From: Elusimicrobiota bacterium
Lineage (GTDB): Bacteria > Elusimicrobiota > Elusimicrobia > 2-02-FULL-39-32
Length of the DNA stretch: 64,000 nt
Direction: 5' to 3'
Assembly (NCBI GenBank): GCA_016180425.1
Contig: JACPBF010000008.1
Location: 97,318 to 161,317, forward strand
Position 1 is the stretch's first letter. Each line of letters begins with the position of its first letter. The translations under genes and the position numbers were made by a program. Of the stretch, positions 1-7,726 are shown piece by piece. The notes under the pieces are model-generated. The model worked only from the letters and a program-made list of their open reading frames with translations. It was not told the DNA's origin and did not search any database.

Positions 1-538
1 CGCCCATCTCATCCCCGCCTTTAAGGATTTTTGCAACATAACTGCCTATGATCGGCGTTTGCGAAGCTATATTTGCGCCAACCATTGTGGCCCAGTAAGA
101 TTTTTGGTCCCAGGGCAAAAGATACCCTGTAAAACTAAAGCCCATCACTAATAAAAATAAAATCACACCCACGATCCATGTGGCTTCACGTGGATATTTA
201 TAAGAGCCCATAAAATAAACCCGCAGCATGTGAAGAGAAACCAGAACCACCATAAAAGTCGCTCCCCAATGGTGCAAAGCTCTAATCCATTTTCCAAAAA
301 TCACCTGTTCATTAATAAACCGTATGGAGTCGTAAGCATGATCCGGAGAAGGAACATAATTCATTGCCAAAAGCGAGCCTGTAATCACCTGAATAAAAAA
401 AACAAATAAAGAGGCGCTGCCTAAAGTGTAGAGCCACCCCGCCCAGCCCTCTGCTTCCGGCACATGACGGCTAAAAAGCGCATTCCAAATTTCTTGAAGA
501 GCAAGCCTTGATTTCATCCATTCCCAAATTAAGTTCAT
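1..538 (-). CDS. Cytochrome b, N-terminal part (cut by window edge)
   Basis: The first 179 residues of a cytochrome b/b6 are visible and the gene runs off the window at base 1. The heme-binding quinol oxidase subunit of a bc/b6f-type complex is an integral membrane protein. Histidines near residues 89 (in ALHHWGA) and 103 (in SLHMLRVY) have the 14-residue spacing of the paired heme ligands on helix B. GSYKYPREATW after helix B and LLPWDQ near 140-145 are typical of the family. Membrane helices are visible at about 36-58, 91-110 and 121-141. The start is the ATG next to the Rieske stop, 3 nt downstream of it, so the two genes form an operon with Rieske first. The second histidine pair lies outside the window, so a split b6/subunit IV gene cannot be told from a fused cytochrome b. 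Confidence 0.93.
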   Translation of the reverse strand, partial: MNLIWEWMKSRLALQEIWNALFSRHVPEAEGWAGWLYTLGSASLFVFFIQVITGSLLAMNYVPSPDHAYDSIRFINEQVIFGKWIRALHHWGATFMVVLVSLHMLRVYFMGSYKYPREATWIVGVILFLLVMGFSFTGYLLPWDQKSYWATMVGANIASQTPIIGSYVAKILKGGDEMG

Positions 539-541
539 TTT

Positions 542-1051
542 TTATACCTCTTTTCCCTTGCCAACTACTTGCGGCAGAATCAACAGATGTCCGCCCACCA
601 CCTTGGTTGGATAACGATCCAAAGCTCTGGGCGGAGGGCCTGAAACTACTTTCCCGTCAACAGAAAATGTCGCTGTGTGGCAAGGGCATAAGAACTGCCT
701 TTTCTCCACACTCCAACGATACGGGCACCCTAAGTGAGTGCATTTAGGATCAAACGCTATAAAATCTTTTTGGTTAGCGGTAATGATCCAAGCTGAAGAT
801 TTACTTTCAATGGTTGACCAGGCATCTCTCTTCCTTACAGTAAAATCTATCTTTATAGGCTCACCCTCTATAAAATCTTTAACTAAGCCCAAATCAATCC
901 AAGAATCTTCTTTTTTTCTCCAAATCGGAGAGAGAAAATAGCCGCATCCTAAGCCTGTGAGAATCGCTCCCATAAGCCCGCCAAGGGAAACAATGACATA
1001 AGTTAAAAAAGAACGTCTTGAAATTTTATTGTTTAGATTTTTTTCTTCCAT
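542..1051 (-). CDS. Rieske 2Fe-2S protein of a bc/b6f-type complex
   Basis: This 169-residue protein carries the Rieske iron-sulfur cluster that accepts an electron from quinol and passes it to a c-type cytochrome. The ligand boxes are CTHLGC (Cys104, His106) and CPCH (Cys122, His125), with Cys109 and Cys124 placed for the usual disulfide. An N-terminal SRRSFL motif followed by one hydrophobic segment (about 16-36) looks like a Tat-type signal anchor, as usual for Rieske proteins. The length is normal for a bacterial Rieske subunit. Cytochrome b lies 3 nt downstream and a pentaheme cytochrome ends 3 nt upstream, so the complex probably uses a multiheme cytochrome in place of cytochrome c1 or f. 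That last point is inferred from gene order. Confidence 0.95.
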   Translation of the reverse strand: MEEKNLNNKISRRSFLTYVIVSLGGLMGAILTGLGCGYFLSPIWRKKEDSWIDLGLVKDFIEGEPIKIDFTVRKRDAWSTIESKSSAWIITANQKDFIAFDPKCTHLGCPYRWSVEKRQFLCPCHTATFSVDGKVVSGPPPRALDRYPTKVVGGHLLILPQVVGKGKEV

Positions 1052-1054
1052 TTT

Positions 1055-1867
1055 TTACTCCTTAATCACATGGCCTTTTAACCTAAGTTCATGCATTGCG
1101 TTCCGAACTTGATGATTCAATTCTTGCGCAACTTCCAATACTTTTTCCATGTTAAAAGTATGCCAAATTTTAAGCGCTTCCTGATAATTTTTTTCAGACT
1201 GGATAAGAGTAGCAGCTTGCGCTTCTGTTTCTATTTTTTTAATCTTAGCCTCCTGAATGCGATTTCGCAATTGGTCAATGGCTTTACGCGAACTCTGCAA
1301 ACTTAATAAAGCAGCATAAGCTTTTGTAGGACGGCGATGGCACAAGGTGCAGACAGATTCTAGTTCTCGCGGAGTCATCACATGTGAAGCCATGGAGCTG
1401 TGACAAGTAACGCAATTTGGCCCCTTGCCTGAACGGTTTAATTCTTTATAGTGATCTGAATTTTTAAAACCTTCTAATTCCTGAGCATGACAGCTGCCGC
1501 AAGAGTCTGGAATTTTGTCAAAATAGATGCTGCTGCCAGTATCCATGGAGCGAGAAATATTTTTGTGAGCTAGAGCCGCATCTTTTGAGGATGGGTTTCC
1601 CCCATGGCAAGCATCGCAATTAATCCCTTTTTTAGCATGGATTGAATTTTGCCATTCTATAAAACTATGCGCTGGATGGGAAGGATCAGACTTTCCAATC
1701 TTGGAATGGCATTCAACGCAACTATTGGATTCTGCTAAAACTAAACCTCTGCTCAAACCAAAAAATAAAAATGTTAAAAGAGCCCAATGCAAAATATCAA
1801 ACCTGCTGCTTATCTTAACTACCATTGGAACTTTTATGGCGCCTAAACTAAAATCAGTTCTAATCAT
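1055..1867 (-). CDS. Exported pentaheme cytochrome c
   Basis: Five CXXCH heme-attachment motifs are present (CVECH, CDACH, CGSCH, CVTCH, CTLCH), the first at about residue 50. A hydrophobic N-terminal segment (about 25-45) serves as signal peptide or anchor. The C-terminal 80 residues are helical, charged and free of heme motifs. I place the start at the ATG at 1867, which has AAGGGGG just upstream, although the frame is open to 1888. The gene overlaps the stop of the 15-heme cytochrome gene only through its ribosome-binding site, so the two are translationally linked. It sits directly upstream of Rieske and cytochrome b and is the best candidate for the electron-accepting cytochrome of that complex. 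No named family is recognised with certainty. Confidence 0.88.
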   Translation of the reverse strand: MIRTDFSLGAIKVPMVVKISSRFDILHWALLTFLFFGLSRGLVLAESNSCVECHSKIGKSDPSHPAHSFIEWQNSIHAKKGINCDACHGGNPSSKDAALAHKNISRSMDTGSSIYFDKIPDSCGSCHAQELEGFKNSDHYKELNRSGKGPNCVTCHSSMASHVMTPRELESVCTLCHRRPTKAYAALLSLQSSRKAIDQLRNRIQEAKIKKIETEAQAATLIQSEKNYQEALKIWHTFNMEKVLEVAQELNHQVRNAMHELRLKGHVIKE

Positions 1868-1877
1868 TTTTTCCCCC

Positions 1878-3548
1878 TTATAATTCATGGCACGCCTGAC
1901 AATCCTCAGTTTTAAATTTCATCTTTATCTGTTTATGCGAACCAAATTCATGACATTTAACGCAAGGCATCATTTCCGTATGAGCAATATGCGGCATTTT
2001 TTTCCCTTTATAATTCACAAACTCCGGAGGAACCTTAACGCCTACTTTTTGATGGCACATGGTTGCGCAAAAACCACCGCTCATCAAAGGATGTTCTGAA
2101 AGGTCAGGAAGAGGAACTCCAATATTTTCCCCTAATCTTGAGAGCACGCTATCCATCTTTCTTAAAATTTGGGCTGCATAATAAATATTGTGCACCGCGT
2201 GGCTGTTCTCAATAAAGGCAAGGTTATACTCCACATCGTTTAATTCTTTTTGAACCTTTCTTTTTTCTTCTGGCTTTAAGGACGAGGCAGCAAGCAAAGA
2301 TTTTGCTTTTAGCCATTTATTGTTAACTTCACTTAATTCTTCGGCAATCACTTTTTTAGCCTGAGCTGTTATGCCCCGAAACTTCTCCCCATGACATTTT
2401 ACGCAACTTGCCTCATGAGATCCTTTAAAAGTTTTTCCCTTAAAATGAGACTCCATACTCTCCACTGGTTTAGAAATATGGCAGCCCACACAGTCAACAT
2501 TCGCTAAATACATGGGACTTGGAGATTGGGGAACGTCTTTAGCTCCAATCCCTCTATAAAAATCTTTCTGGCCAGTATGTTGGTCTAAATGACAAACAGA
2601 ACAATCATAGGAAAGTTCCTTTTTCCCAGGAATGGAGACCTTATGCTGCATTTCAGTATGGCAATGAAAACAGGCCACATTATGTTTTGTAATATGGTTC
2701 TCATGTATAAAAGGCAAATCGCCAATCTTCTCTAATTTTTCAGGCTGGTTATGGCAAGTGAAACATCTTTCTTGCGAAGCATTTCCCTTTCCTTGAATAA
2801 CATCCTGATGACAGTCTGAGCAGGCAACACCGCGCTTTCCAGAAAAATCCTTATGGTTATAATTCATGTTCCCAATCTTAAAATCTTTTTCAGGAAGTTT
2901 GTGGCAGGCTGTGCATCCGCCTACAGGATGGAGCTCTCTTCCTTCCACCATTCCCTTAAAGTGACAAAGATAACAAGTGTTCCAAGTAACCTCCATGTGG
3001 TTGCCAACCACCATTTGAGCATGACAAGAAGTGCAAACTAATTTTCGATCTTTGCGCGTAGTTGTCAGGTGAACTTTATGATCAAACTGAATTCCTTTTT
3101 CCGTTACCAATCTCCCTTCCAGCAAACGAGTTGAATGGCATTGTAAGCAGGATGAATCCTCCACTTCCGCAAATGGTTTTGAGGAATAAGTTCTTGTAAC
3201 ATACTTAGCCACTTGAGACAAAGCCTGAAATTTCTTCCAAAGAATTGTTTTTGGGGAACCTGGAGGATAATGGCATTCAACACAGGCAACATGACTATGT
3301 TTGGAACTTTTCCAGGCTTTATAATAAGGCTCCATAATGTGGCAAGAATGGCAAAACCTAGGACTTTCAGAATATTTTGCAAGTCCGATTAAAGATATAA
3401 ATATAAATAATGCAACGCCTCCAGCGATATAAAAAAATCTCTTCCTAAAATAAATGAGAAACTTTCTTGGGGAGCCGGGAACAATATCAATCCCAGCTTT
3501 ATATAGAATTTTCCACCACCATTTCCGCTGATAATCTAAATTGTCCAT
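1878..3548 (-). CDS. Membrane-anchored 15-heme cytochrome c with NapC/NirT-like start
   Basis: One N-terminal membrane helix (about residues 35-57) precedes heme motifs CHSCHIMEP and CVECH, an arrangement typical of NapC/NirT quinol dehydrogenases. Counting along the protein gives 14 CXXCH motifs and one CX3CH (CATMCH). A stretch near residues 415-440 has an HAVHN-Y pattern like the His-donating helix of NrfA-type and related multiheme cytochromes. The role inferred is electron transfer between the quinone pool and periplasmic partners. The frame opens at 3578, but I prefer ATG 3548 (MDNLDYQRKWW), which leaves a normal NapC-like cytoplasmic tail. The GGAAGGG upstream of it is somewhat distant (13 nt), so the start is uncertain. 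A second reading frame with a heme motif overlaps the 5' end and is listed separately. Confidence 0.87.
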   Translation of the reverse strand: MDNLDYQRKWWWKILYKAGIDIVPGSPRKFLIYFRKRFFYIAGGVALFIFISLIGLAKYSESPRFCHSCHIMEPYYKAWKSSKHSHVACVECHYPPGSPKTILWKKFQALSQVAKYVTRTYSSKPFAEVEDSSCLQCHSTRLLEGRLVTEKGIQFDHKVHLTTTRKDRKLVCTSCHAQMVVGNHMEVTWNTCYLCHFKGMVEGRELHPVGGCTACHKLPEKDFKIGNMNYNHKDFSGKRGVACSDCHQDVIQGKGNASQERCFTCHNQPEKLEKIGDLPFIHENHITKHNVACFHCHTEMQHKVSIPGKKELSYDCSVCHLDQHTGQKDFYRGIGAKDVPQSPSPMYLANVDCVGCHISKPVESMESHFKGKTFKGSHEASCVKCHGEKFRGITAQAKKVIAEELSEVNNKWLKAKSLLAASSLKPEEKRKVQKELNDVEYNLAFIENSHAVHNIYYAAQILRKMDSVLSRLGENIGVPLPDLSEHPLMSGGFCATMCHQKVGVKVPPEFVNYKGKKMPHIAHTEMMPCVKCHEFGSHKQIKMKFKTEDCQACHEL

Positions 3549-3733
3549 TTTTTTGACCGCACCCTTCCAATGAGCCATGATAAGTTCATTGGGTAAACAT
3601 CCGAATCAAAAATCGCGCAATAAGCGATCTGATGGCAAATCAAATTTAGGTATGATCTTTTCTGAATCGCGGCATCTGGAAAAAGATTTGAAGAGCGCGA
3701 AATTACTTGAGGTTCCACATGGCAAGAAATGCA
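3536..3733 (-). pseudogene. Possible cytochrome remnant with one CISCH motif
   Basis: Between the 15-heme gene and the small cytochrome c gene, a minus-strand frame reads FENSIHGKNPCISCHVEPQ and then about 55 non-descript residues to a stop at 3536. The S-I-H-G-x-x-x-C-x-x-C-H pattern is typical of multiheme cytochromes and its codon for the heme motif is at 3719-3733. The frame differs from that of the 15-heme gene, which it overlaps by 13-43 bases depending on that gene's start. It could be a frameshifted remnant of a cytochrome or a chance motif. No clear start or ribosome-binding site is visible. Confidence 0.35.
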
Positions 3734-3774
3734 TGGATTCTTGCCATGAATAGAATTTTCAAATAAGTCTCCAG

Positions 3775-4104
3775 TTATTTTTTTGGAGCAAGTCCCCTGA
3801 TATATTGAAGAACGGATTTTTGTTGTTCAGCCTTTAACTGTTTGCCATAAGCAGGCATCTTATTTTTTCCTTCGGCAATAATTTTTAAGAGCTCTTCATC
3901 TTTTTTATCTGTAATGGTGCTGGAGGTAAGATCTAAAGCCGCAGGCTCTACCTTAAATACCTTTGCCATTGCTTTATTTCCTTTTCCATCCTTTCCATGA
4001 CAAGAAGCGCACTTCGTATCGTAAATTTTTTTATCAGCGAATGATAAGGAACAAAAAATTGCCATGCTCACAATACTCATCACAAACCATCTTAATTTTC
4101 TCAT
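3775..4104 (-). CDS. Small periplasmic class I cytochrome c
   Basis: The 109-residue precursor has a cleavable signal peptide (about 1-23, ending SFA) and one heme motif CASCH (Cys32, Cys35, His36) followed by GKDGKGNKAMAKVF, typical of class I cytochromes. The distal methionine is probably Met83 in NKMPAYG. Such proteins shuttle single electrons in the periplasm. A GAGGAGG ribosome-binding site precedes the ATG. The gene lies between the Cyc2-like barrel gene and the multiheme genes, so it is a natural shuttle between the outer membrane and the inner-membrane cytochromes. That role is inferred from context. Confidence 0.93.
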   Translation of the reverse strand: MRKLRWFVMSIVSMAIFCSLSFADKKIYDTKCASCHGKDGKGNKAMAKVFKVEPAALDLTSSTITDKKDEELLKIIAEGKNKMPAYGKQLKAEQQKSVLQYIRGLAPKK

Positions 4105-4191
4105 AAACTTTTCCTCCTCGGATATTATCGGAATGCCGCTAAGGCATAGAGAGCCGTGATTACGACCGTTTCTTTCTTTTTTTCTTTATAG

Positions 4192-4251
4192 GGCTGGCGG
4201 TAGATTTACGCAAACAAGGAGGTTGTCTTGAAAACGTTCTTTCCGCCAGCC
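4192..4251. promoter_or_regulatory. Long inverted repeat upstream of the small cytochrome gene
   Basis: GGCTGGCGG at 4192-4200 and CCGCCAGCC at 4243-4251 form a perfect 9-bp inverted repeat separated by 42 nt. It lies in the gap between the barrel gene and the small cytochrome gene. No T-run follows on the minus strand, so it is not a clear rho-independent terminator. It may fold in the transcript or act as a processing or operator site. Confidence 0.4.
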
Positions 4252-4282
4252 GCTTTTAAATTGACCAATACCAATCCCTTAT

Positions 4283-5629
4283 TTAGAACATAAACTGCGC
4301 TTCCAAAGTAACTGTATTTTGTTTTGTATCTTTATAATTTACCGCAGAAGTATCTTCGTGTTTTGATACGTTGTTATATTCAAGGACAAATCTGCCAAAA
4401 GTAAACGGTTTCCAATTGATTCCAACACTTGCCACATCAGTCGCTTGTTTGTCATTCAAAGCGCCTCTGTCCGGATCGTAATTAATCAATTCATACCTCA
4501 CATAAGGTCCAAGCAAATCCCCTTGCAGGTACCCTTGGAGTTCTACAAACATAGTAGAAGCGCCGTAAGTGGTATCGCTTGTTCCTCCAACTTTCCTATA
4601 CCCTCCTTCCTGGAAGTAATAGGAAGCTATGATAGCTCCTTTAGGTATCGTATAATTCCCTACCACACCTAAAGAATAAAAGTCGTCTGGCCCAGCGCCC
4701 TTTGGAGTTTTCAGCTTTTGTAATGGGAATTTTCCTTTGTAATAGTAAAGACCGAGCATGCTTCCCTGATCTCCCAAAGAGTAATCTCCTGTCAGCCATA
4801 TATCCTTTTCAGTATCGCCCTCAATCTCAACTGAATTTTCATATTTTCCTGTGCCGTTGACAAGTCCCGCTTCAAAGAAGGCATCTTTTATTCCAGCTCC
4901 AGCCGTAACTCCGAACTGACGCGAGAATGGGCGGTATGGATTGTCCCCAAAGTTAGTGCTAATAGCTGTAGGTCTTGAATAGGCAAGTCTGGCTCCAAGA
5001 TTATGAAAATGAAGCAAGGAGGGAGCAACTCTCCCAAATTTTGTAGTAAAATAGCTATCCTCTCCGGCGCTATTCCATTGCAAATAGGTTTCCGCAAGTT
5101 TTGATCTTCCCCAGTCACCCATATCGGATTCGGTTGTTTCATCATTTGCCCCAGGATTTTTCTTCTCGTTTTCATGCAGATACATTTCTGCAAAGTAGGA
5201 AAAACCTTTGTCCAAAGGTCCTCCCGCATAAAGAGACAAGGCATGCTCTTCAAAAGAATTTTTGTTTGTGTTTGTTGCAGGTTTTCCTTTTTCATCCACC
5301 CTGCTTGTGTCCGACCATACACGAATCTTTGCAGTCAAGGAAAGATGGTCAGATAAATTAGTATCTTTTTCTGTCCCTGACATGGTGTGACCGCGTCTTA
5401 AGAACTGTTGTCCTGGACTGGTCAATTTGTAGCCGTTCATATGGCACACATTGCAACTGACACCATATCTCCTACCCCAAGCAGCTATCGCTTGCGCTTC
5501 CTGAATGCCGTTCGATCTAACTGGACAAAGATGTCTTATCTTTTGAACCACCGGCGGAACAATCCAGCTCAATAGCAACGTGAGCAGAACAATTCCAACT
5601 GAACTTCCATACTTCTTTAACTTACTCAT
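4283..5629 (-). CDS. Cyc2-like outer-membrane monoheme cytochrome-porin fusion
   Basis: After a signal segment (about residues 10-28) comes a single heme motif in RRYGVSCNVCHMNGYKL (Cys59, Cys62, His63), followed by SPGQQFLRRGH. This heme block and the total length (448 residues) match the layout of Cyc2-type fused cytochrome-porins, known as outer-membrane iron oxidases, and of related uncharacterised cytochrome-porins. The remainder is rich in alternating polar/hydrophobic strands with frequent Tyr, Gly and Asn and ends in Phe, as outer-membrane barrels do. I chose ATG 5629 over an in-frame GTG at 5638 because AAGGAGG lies 8 nt upstream. Neighbouring genes encode a soluble cytochrome c and quinone-linked multiheme cytochromes. 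Membership of the true Cyc2 clade is not proven, and the substrate is unknown. Confidence 0.75.
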   Translation of the reverse strand: MSKLKKYGSSVGIVLLTLLLSWIVPPVVQKIRHLCPVRSNGIQEAQAIAAWGRRYGVSCNVCHMNGYKLTSPGQQFLRRGHTMSGTEKDTNLSDHLSLTAKIRVWSDTSRVDEKGKPATNTNKNSFEEHALSLYAGGPLDKGFSYFAEMYLHENEKKNPGANDETTESDMGDWGRSKLAETYLQWNSAGEDSYFTTKFGRVAPSLLHFHNLGARLAYSRPTAISTNFGDNPYRPFSRQFGVTAGAGIKDAFFEAGLVNGTGKYENSVEIEGDTEKDIWLTGDYSLGDQGSMLGLYYYKGKFPLQKLKTPKGAGPDDFYSLGVVGNYTIPKGAIIASYYFQEGGYRKVGGTSDTTYGASTMFVELQGYLQGDLLGPYVRYELINYDPDRGALNDKQATDVASVGINWKPFTFGRFVLEYNNVSKHEDTSAVNYKDTKQNTVTLEAQFMF

Positions 5630-5686
5630 AAATAACACCTCCTTGGATTATTAACCTCAAATTCTTCTTTAAAACCAAATGAAAAT

Positions 5687-6496
5687 TTACGCGTAGCTAT
5701 GCAGCCCGCTTAAAAGATAGTTCACGCCAAAATAAGTAAAAAGCACGATTATAAAACCAGTAAGTGAAAGCCATGCAAATTTTTCATTTTTCCAATTACG
5801 GCTTTTCCTCAAATGAAGCGCTACAGCATAAAAAAACCATGTGACAAGAGACCATGTTTCTTTGGGATCCCAGGACCAGTAAGATCCCCAGGCAGAGTTT
5901 GCCCAAACAGAGCCTAAAATAATGCCAATAGTTAAAAATAAAAATCCAAAAATAACAGTTCTTTCCATTAACCCATCAAAAGCATAAGATTTTTCTTCCT
6001 CTGGTTTTTTTCGAAAACAAACAAGATAAAGAGCTGCTCCTAAAAAAGAGAGCGCAAAAGAAGCATAGCCAATCATGATGGTTGTGACATGAAATAAAAG
6101 CCAGTTGGATTGCAAGGCAGGCATTAGGGATTGGATAGAACGATCATTAAGGCTCGCAATTCCAAGCAAGATTAAAGAAAAAAGAGATACCCAAAACCCA
6201 AGACCAAGCAAAGGAAATTTTTTTTCAGAAGAATTTATGGCGTAAAGAAACCAAAAATAAAATAAAGAAACCAGCCAAACTAATAAGGTAAGAGATTCAT
6301 ACATATTCGACATGGGCGCATAACTGCCATGGAACCACCGCCATCCCATATAAAATGCCTGCACAATAAATGCCCAAAGCATAAAAGTTAACCCAATCCA
6401 TTCAAAGGATTTCTTTTTAATAATGTATCCCAGCCCATAACTTAAGATGGATAGAATATAAACCGCAAAAGAAAAATTAATTGCAAAGGTTTGCAT
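5687..6496 (-). CDS. ccsA: CcsA/ResC cytochrome c biogenesis protein (System II)
   Basis: This 269-residue integral membrane protein handles heme for covalent attachment to c-type cytochromes, together with ResB/Ccs1. The tryptophan-rich WWD-type segment WGSYWSWDPKETW (about residues 203-215) is diagnostic. Conserved histidines in LLFHVTTIMIGY (about 136) and near the C-terminus (LLSGLHSY) fit the heme-binding histidines of the family. Eight or so hydrophobic helices are visible. Its start overlaps the ResB stop in a TAATG arrangement, so the pair is translationally coupled. The need for the system is explained by the many cytochromes next door. Confidence 0.94.
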   Translation of the reverse strand: MQTFAINFSFAVYILSILSYGLGYIIKKKSFEWIGLTFMLWAFIVQAFYMGWRWFHGSYAPMSNMYESLTLLVWLVSLFYFWFLYAINSSEKKFPLLGLGFWVSLFSLILLGIASLNDRSIQSLMPALQSNWLLFHVTTIMIGYASFALSFLGAALYLVCFRKKPEEEKSYAFDGLMERTVIFGFLFLTIGIILGSVWANSAWGSYWSWDPKETWSLVTWFFYAVALHLRKSRNWKNEKFAWLSLTGFIIVLFTYFGVNYLLSGLHSYA

Positions 6497-7578
6497 TACG
6501 CGCTCCTTTTTACGCCCTTACCATAATAAGAAATCGTCAATCCCAAAGGAAGAAGAAAAAATCCAGTATAAACTAAAAGTACGCCCGGATCCTTTACAAC
6601 TTGAAAGGATGAGTAAGAAGGATCCTCTGGATTATAGCCAGACTGATAAAATGTGTAACCCCCGTACTTAAAAGGATGATTCACTGATGTTTCAGAAACT
6701 GCCAAAATCTGGGATTCCTTTAGAATCTCAATCTTGCTTTTAAACTGTTTAATTCTCCCTGGAACATATTGGTAAAGCAAATCCAAATGTTTTTCCACAC
6801 TATTGGCTCCATTGGAAAGATGGGAGAGTTCAGGAAACTTTGCAAAGAGCCATACTCGTTTAGTTGGGGAAGCGGTTACCTCCACTTGTAAAGCTGGATT
6901 ATTAGGGAAGGAAGAAGCAGAGTAAGCTTTCCATCCTCCACTTGCAGGATCTTTTTCAACTCTCAAATCCGGTTCATAGCGCAGCACATTTAGTTTTACG
7001 GTTTTCTTAAAATTATAATCTTTTCCTGGCTCTACCTCTACAATTTCACTCCAACCCTCTTTTAAATTTTTAACCTGAATAAAATGTTGTCCTGAGTTAT
7101 AATAATCAATATTAAAATTTTCCAACCGAACTTGAAATGGAAGATGAATAGTGTTTCCATTGCTAGCGCTAGATGGCACACAACAGTTAGCTTCCTTAAC
7201 TTTTAGCTCTAAAACTCCTTTTTCAGCCAATAAAGCGCTGGTAACTCCGCCGGCTAAAATAACTAATATGGCTGTGTGGCTAATGAGAGCGCCCCAAGGC
7301 AAACTTTTATATTTTTTTTCTTGAATGCGCATCAGTATGCAGGCGGAAGTGTTTAAACCAAGCAAAACTAAAAGTCCTATAAACCATGCTGAATGAAAAA
7401 GATTAAAAAATCCAAGATTGGATAAAATTTTATAGGCGCTGGGTGAGAAAATTTGTTGAACTTTTTCTCCAGGCAAATTTTGAGGGACTAAGGTTCCAGA
7501 GATCATGGAAACAATTAGTATTAAGGAAAGGACAAAAAAAAGTTGTAGAGAAGCAAATTTTTTAATCATATTTTTCAT
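6496..7578 (-). CDS. resB: ResB/Ccs1 cytochrome c biogenesis protein (System II)
   Basis: This 360-residue protein has membrane helices near the N-terminus (about 9-28, 62-84, 96-118), a large periplasmic domain (about 120-325) and a last helix near 331-350, as in ResB/Ccs1. LGLNTSACILMR after the second helix is a typical ResB feature. The protein presents apocytochrome and heme ligation partners to CcsA for assembly of c-type cytochromes outside the cytoplasmic membrane. The stop is fused with the start of ccsA. The tRNA-like gene lies immediately upstream. Confidence 0.92.
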   Translation of the reverse strand: MKNMIKKFASLQLFFVLSLILIVSMISGTLVPQNLPGEKVQQIFSPSAYKILSNLGFFNLFHSAWFIGLLVLLGLNTSACILMRIQEKKYKSLPWGALISHTAILVILAGGVTSALLAEKGVLELKVKEANCCVPSSASNGNTIHLPFQVRLENFNIDYYNSGQHFIQVKNLKEGWSEIVEVEPGKDYNFKKTVKLNVLRYEPDLRVEKDPASGGWKAYSASSFPNNPALQVEVTASPTKRVWLFAKFPELSHLSNGANSVEKHLDLLYQYVPGRIKQFKSKIEILKESQILAVSETSVNHPFKYGGYTFYQSGYNPEDPSYSSFQVVKDPGVLLVYTGFFLLPLGLTISYYGKGVKRSA

Positions 7579-7591
7579 AACCTTTTTAGTT

Positions 7592-7716
7592 TGGCAACGC
7601 TATCAGGATTTGAACCTGAATTTCCGTTCTTTAGATGAATACGAAATTTATCTCTCCCCATTTCAATATTTTTTCGCATTCTTAAAACAGCGTCCTTGCC
7701 GTTAGACGATAGCGTC
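7592..7716 (-). tRNA. tRNA-like gene with a hairpin inserted in the anticodon loop
   Basis: On the minus strand the ends form a 7-bp acceptor stem (GACGCTA with TAGCGTT, one G-U), then a G discriminator and an encoded CCA. A D arm (GTC/GAC with AACGGCAAG loop) and a perfect T arm (TCAGG, TTCAAAT, CCTGA) are present, and CTGTT can pair with AACGG as anticodon stem. The anticodon loop holds about 57 nt instead of 7. Inside it GAATGCGAAA pairs with TTTCGTATTC as a 10-bp helix with a 25-nt apical loop. The D-arm sequence resembles tRNA-Glu/Gln, but no standard anticodon is evident, and simple excision gives only AAG, AAA or TAA. It may be an intron-containing tRNA, a pseudo-tRNA or a tRNA-derived RNA. 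Confidence 0.5.
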
Positions 7717-7726
7717 AAAAAATTTA

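Noticed and set aside
3104..3382. Minus-strand frame of 92 codons inside the 15-heme cytochrome gene
   Set aside because: It is an alternative frame of a gene with 15 heme motifs and itself has none.
4105..4282. Possible cyclic-di-GMP riboswitch before the small cytochrome gene
   Set aside because: Such switches often precede cytochrome genes, but the conserved GEMM sequence blocks are not visible; only a simple inverted repeat is.
4888..5322. Minus-strand frame of 144 codons inside the barrel gene
   Set aside because: It is an alternative frame of the cytochrome-porin gene with low complexity and no start signal.
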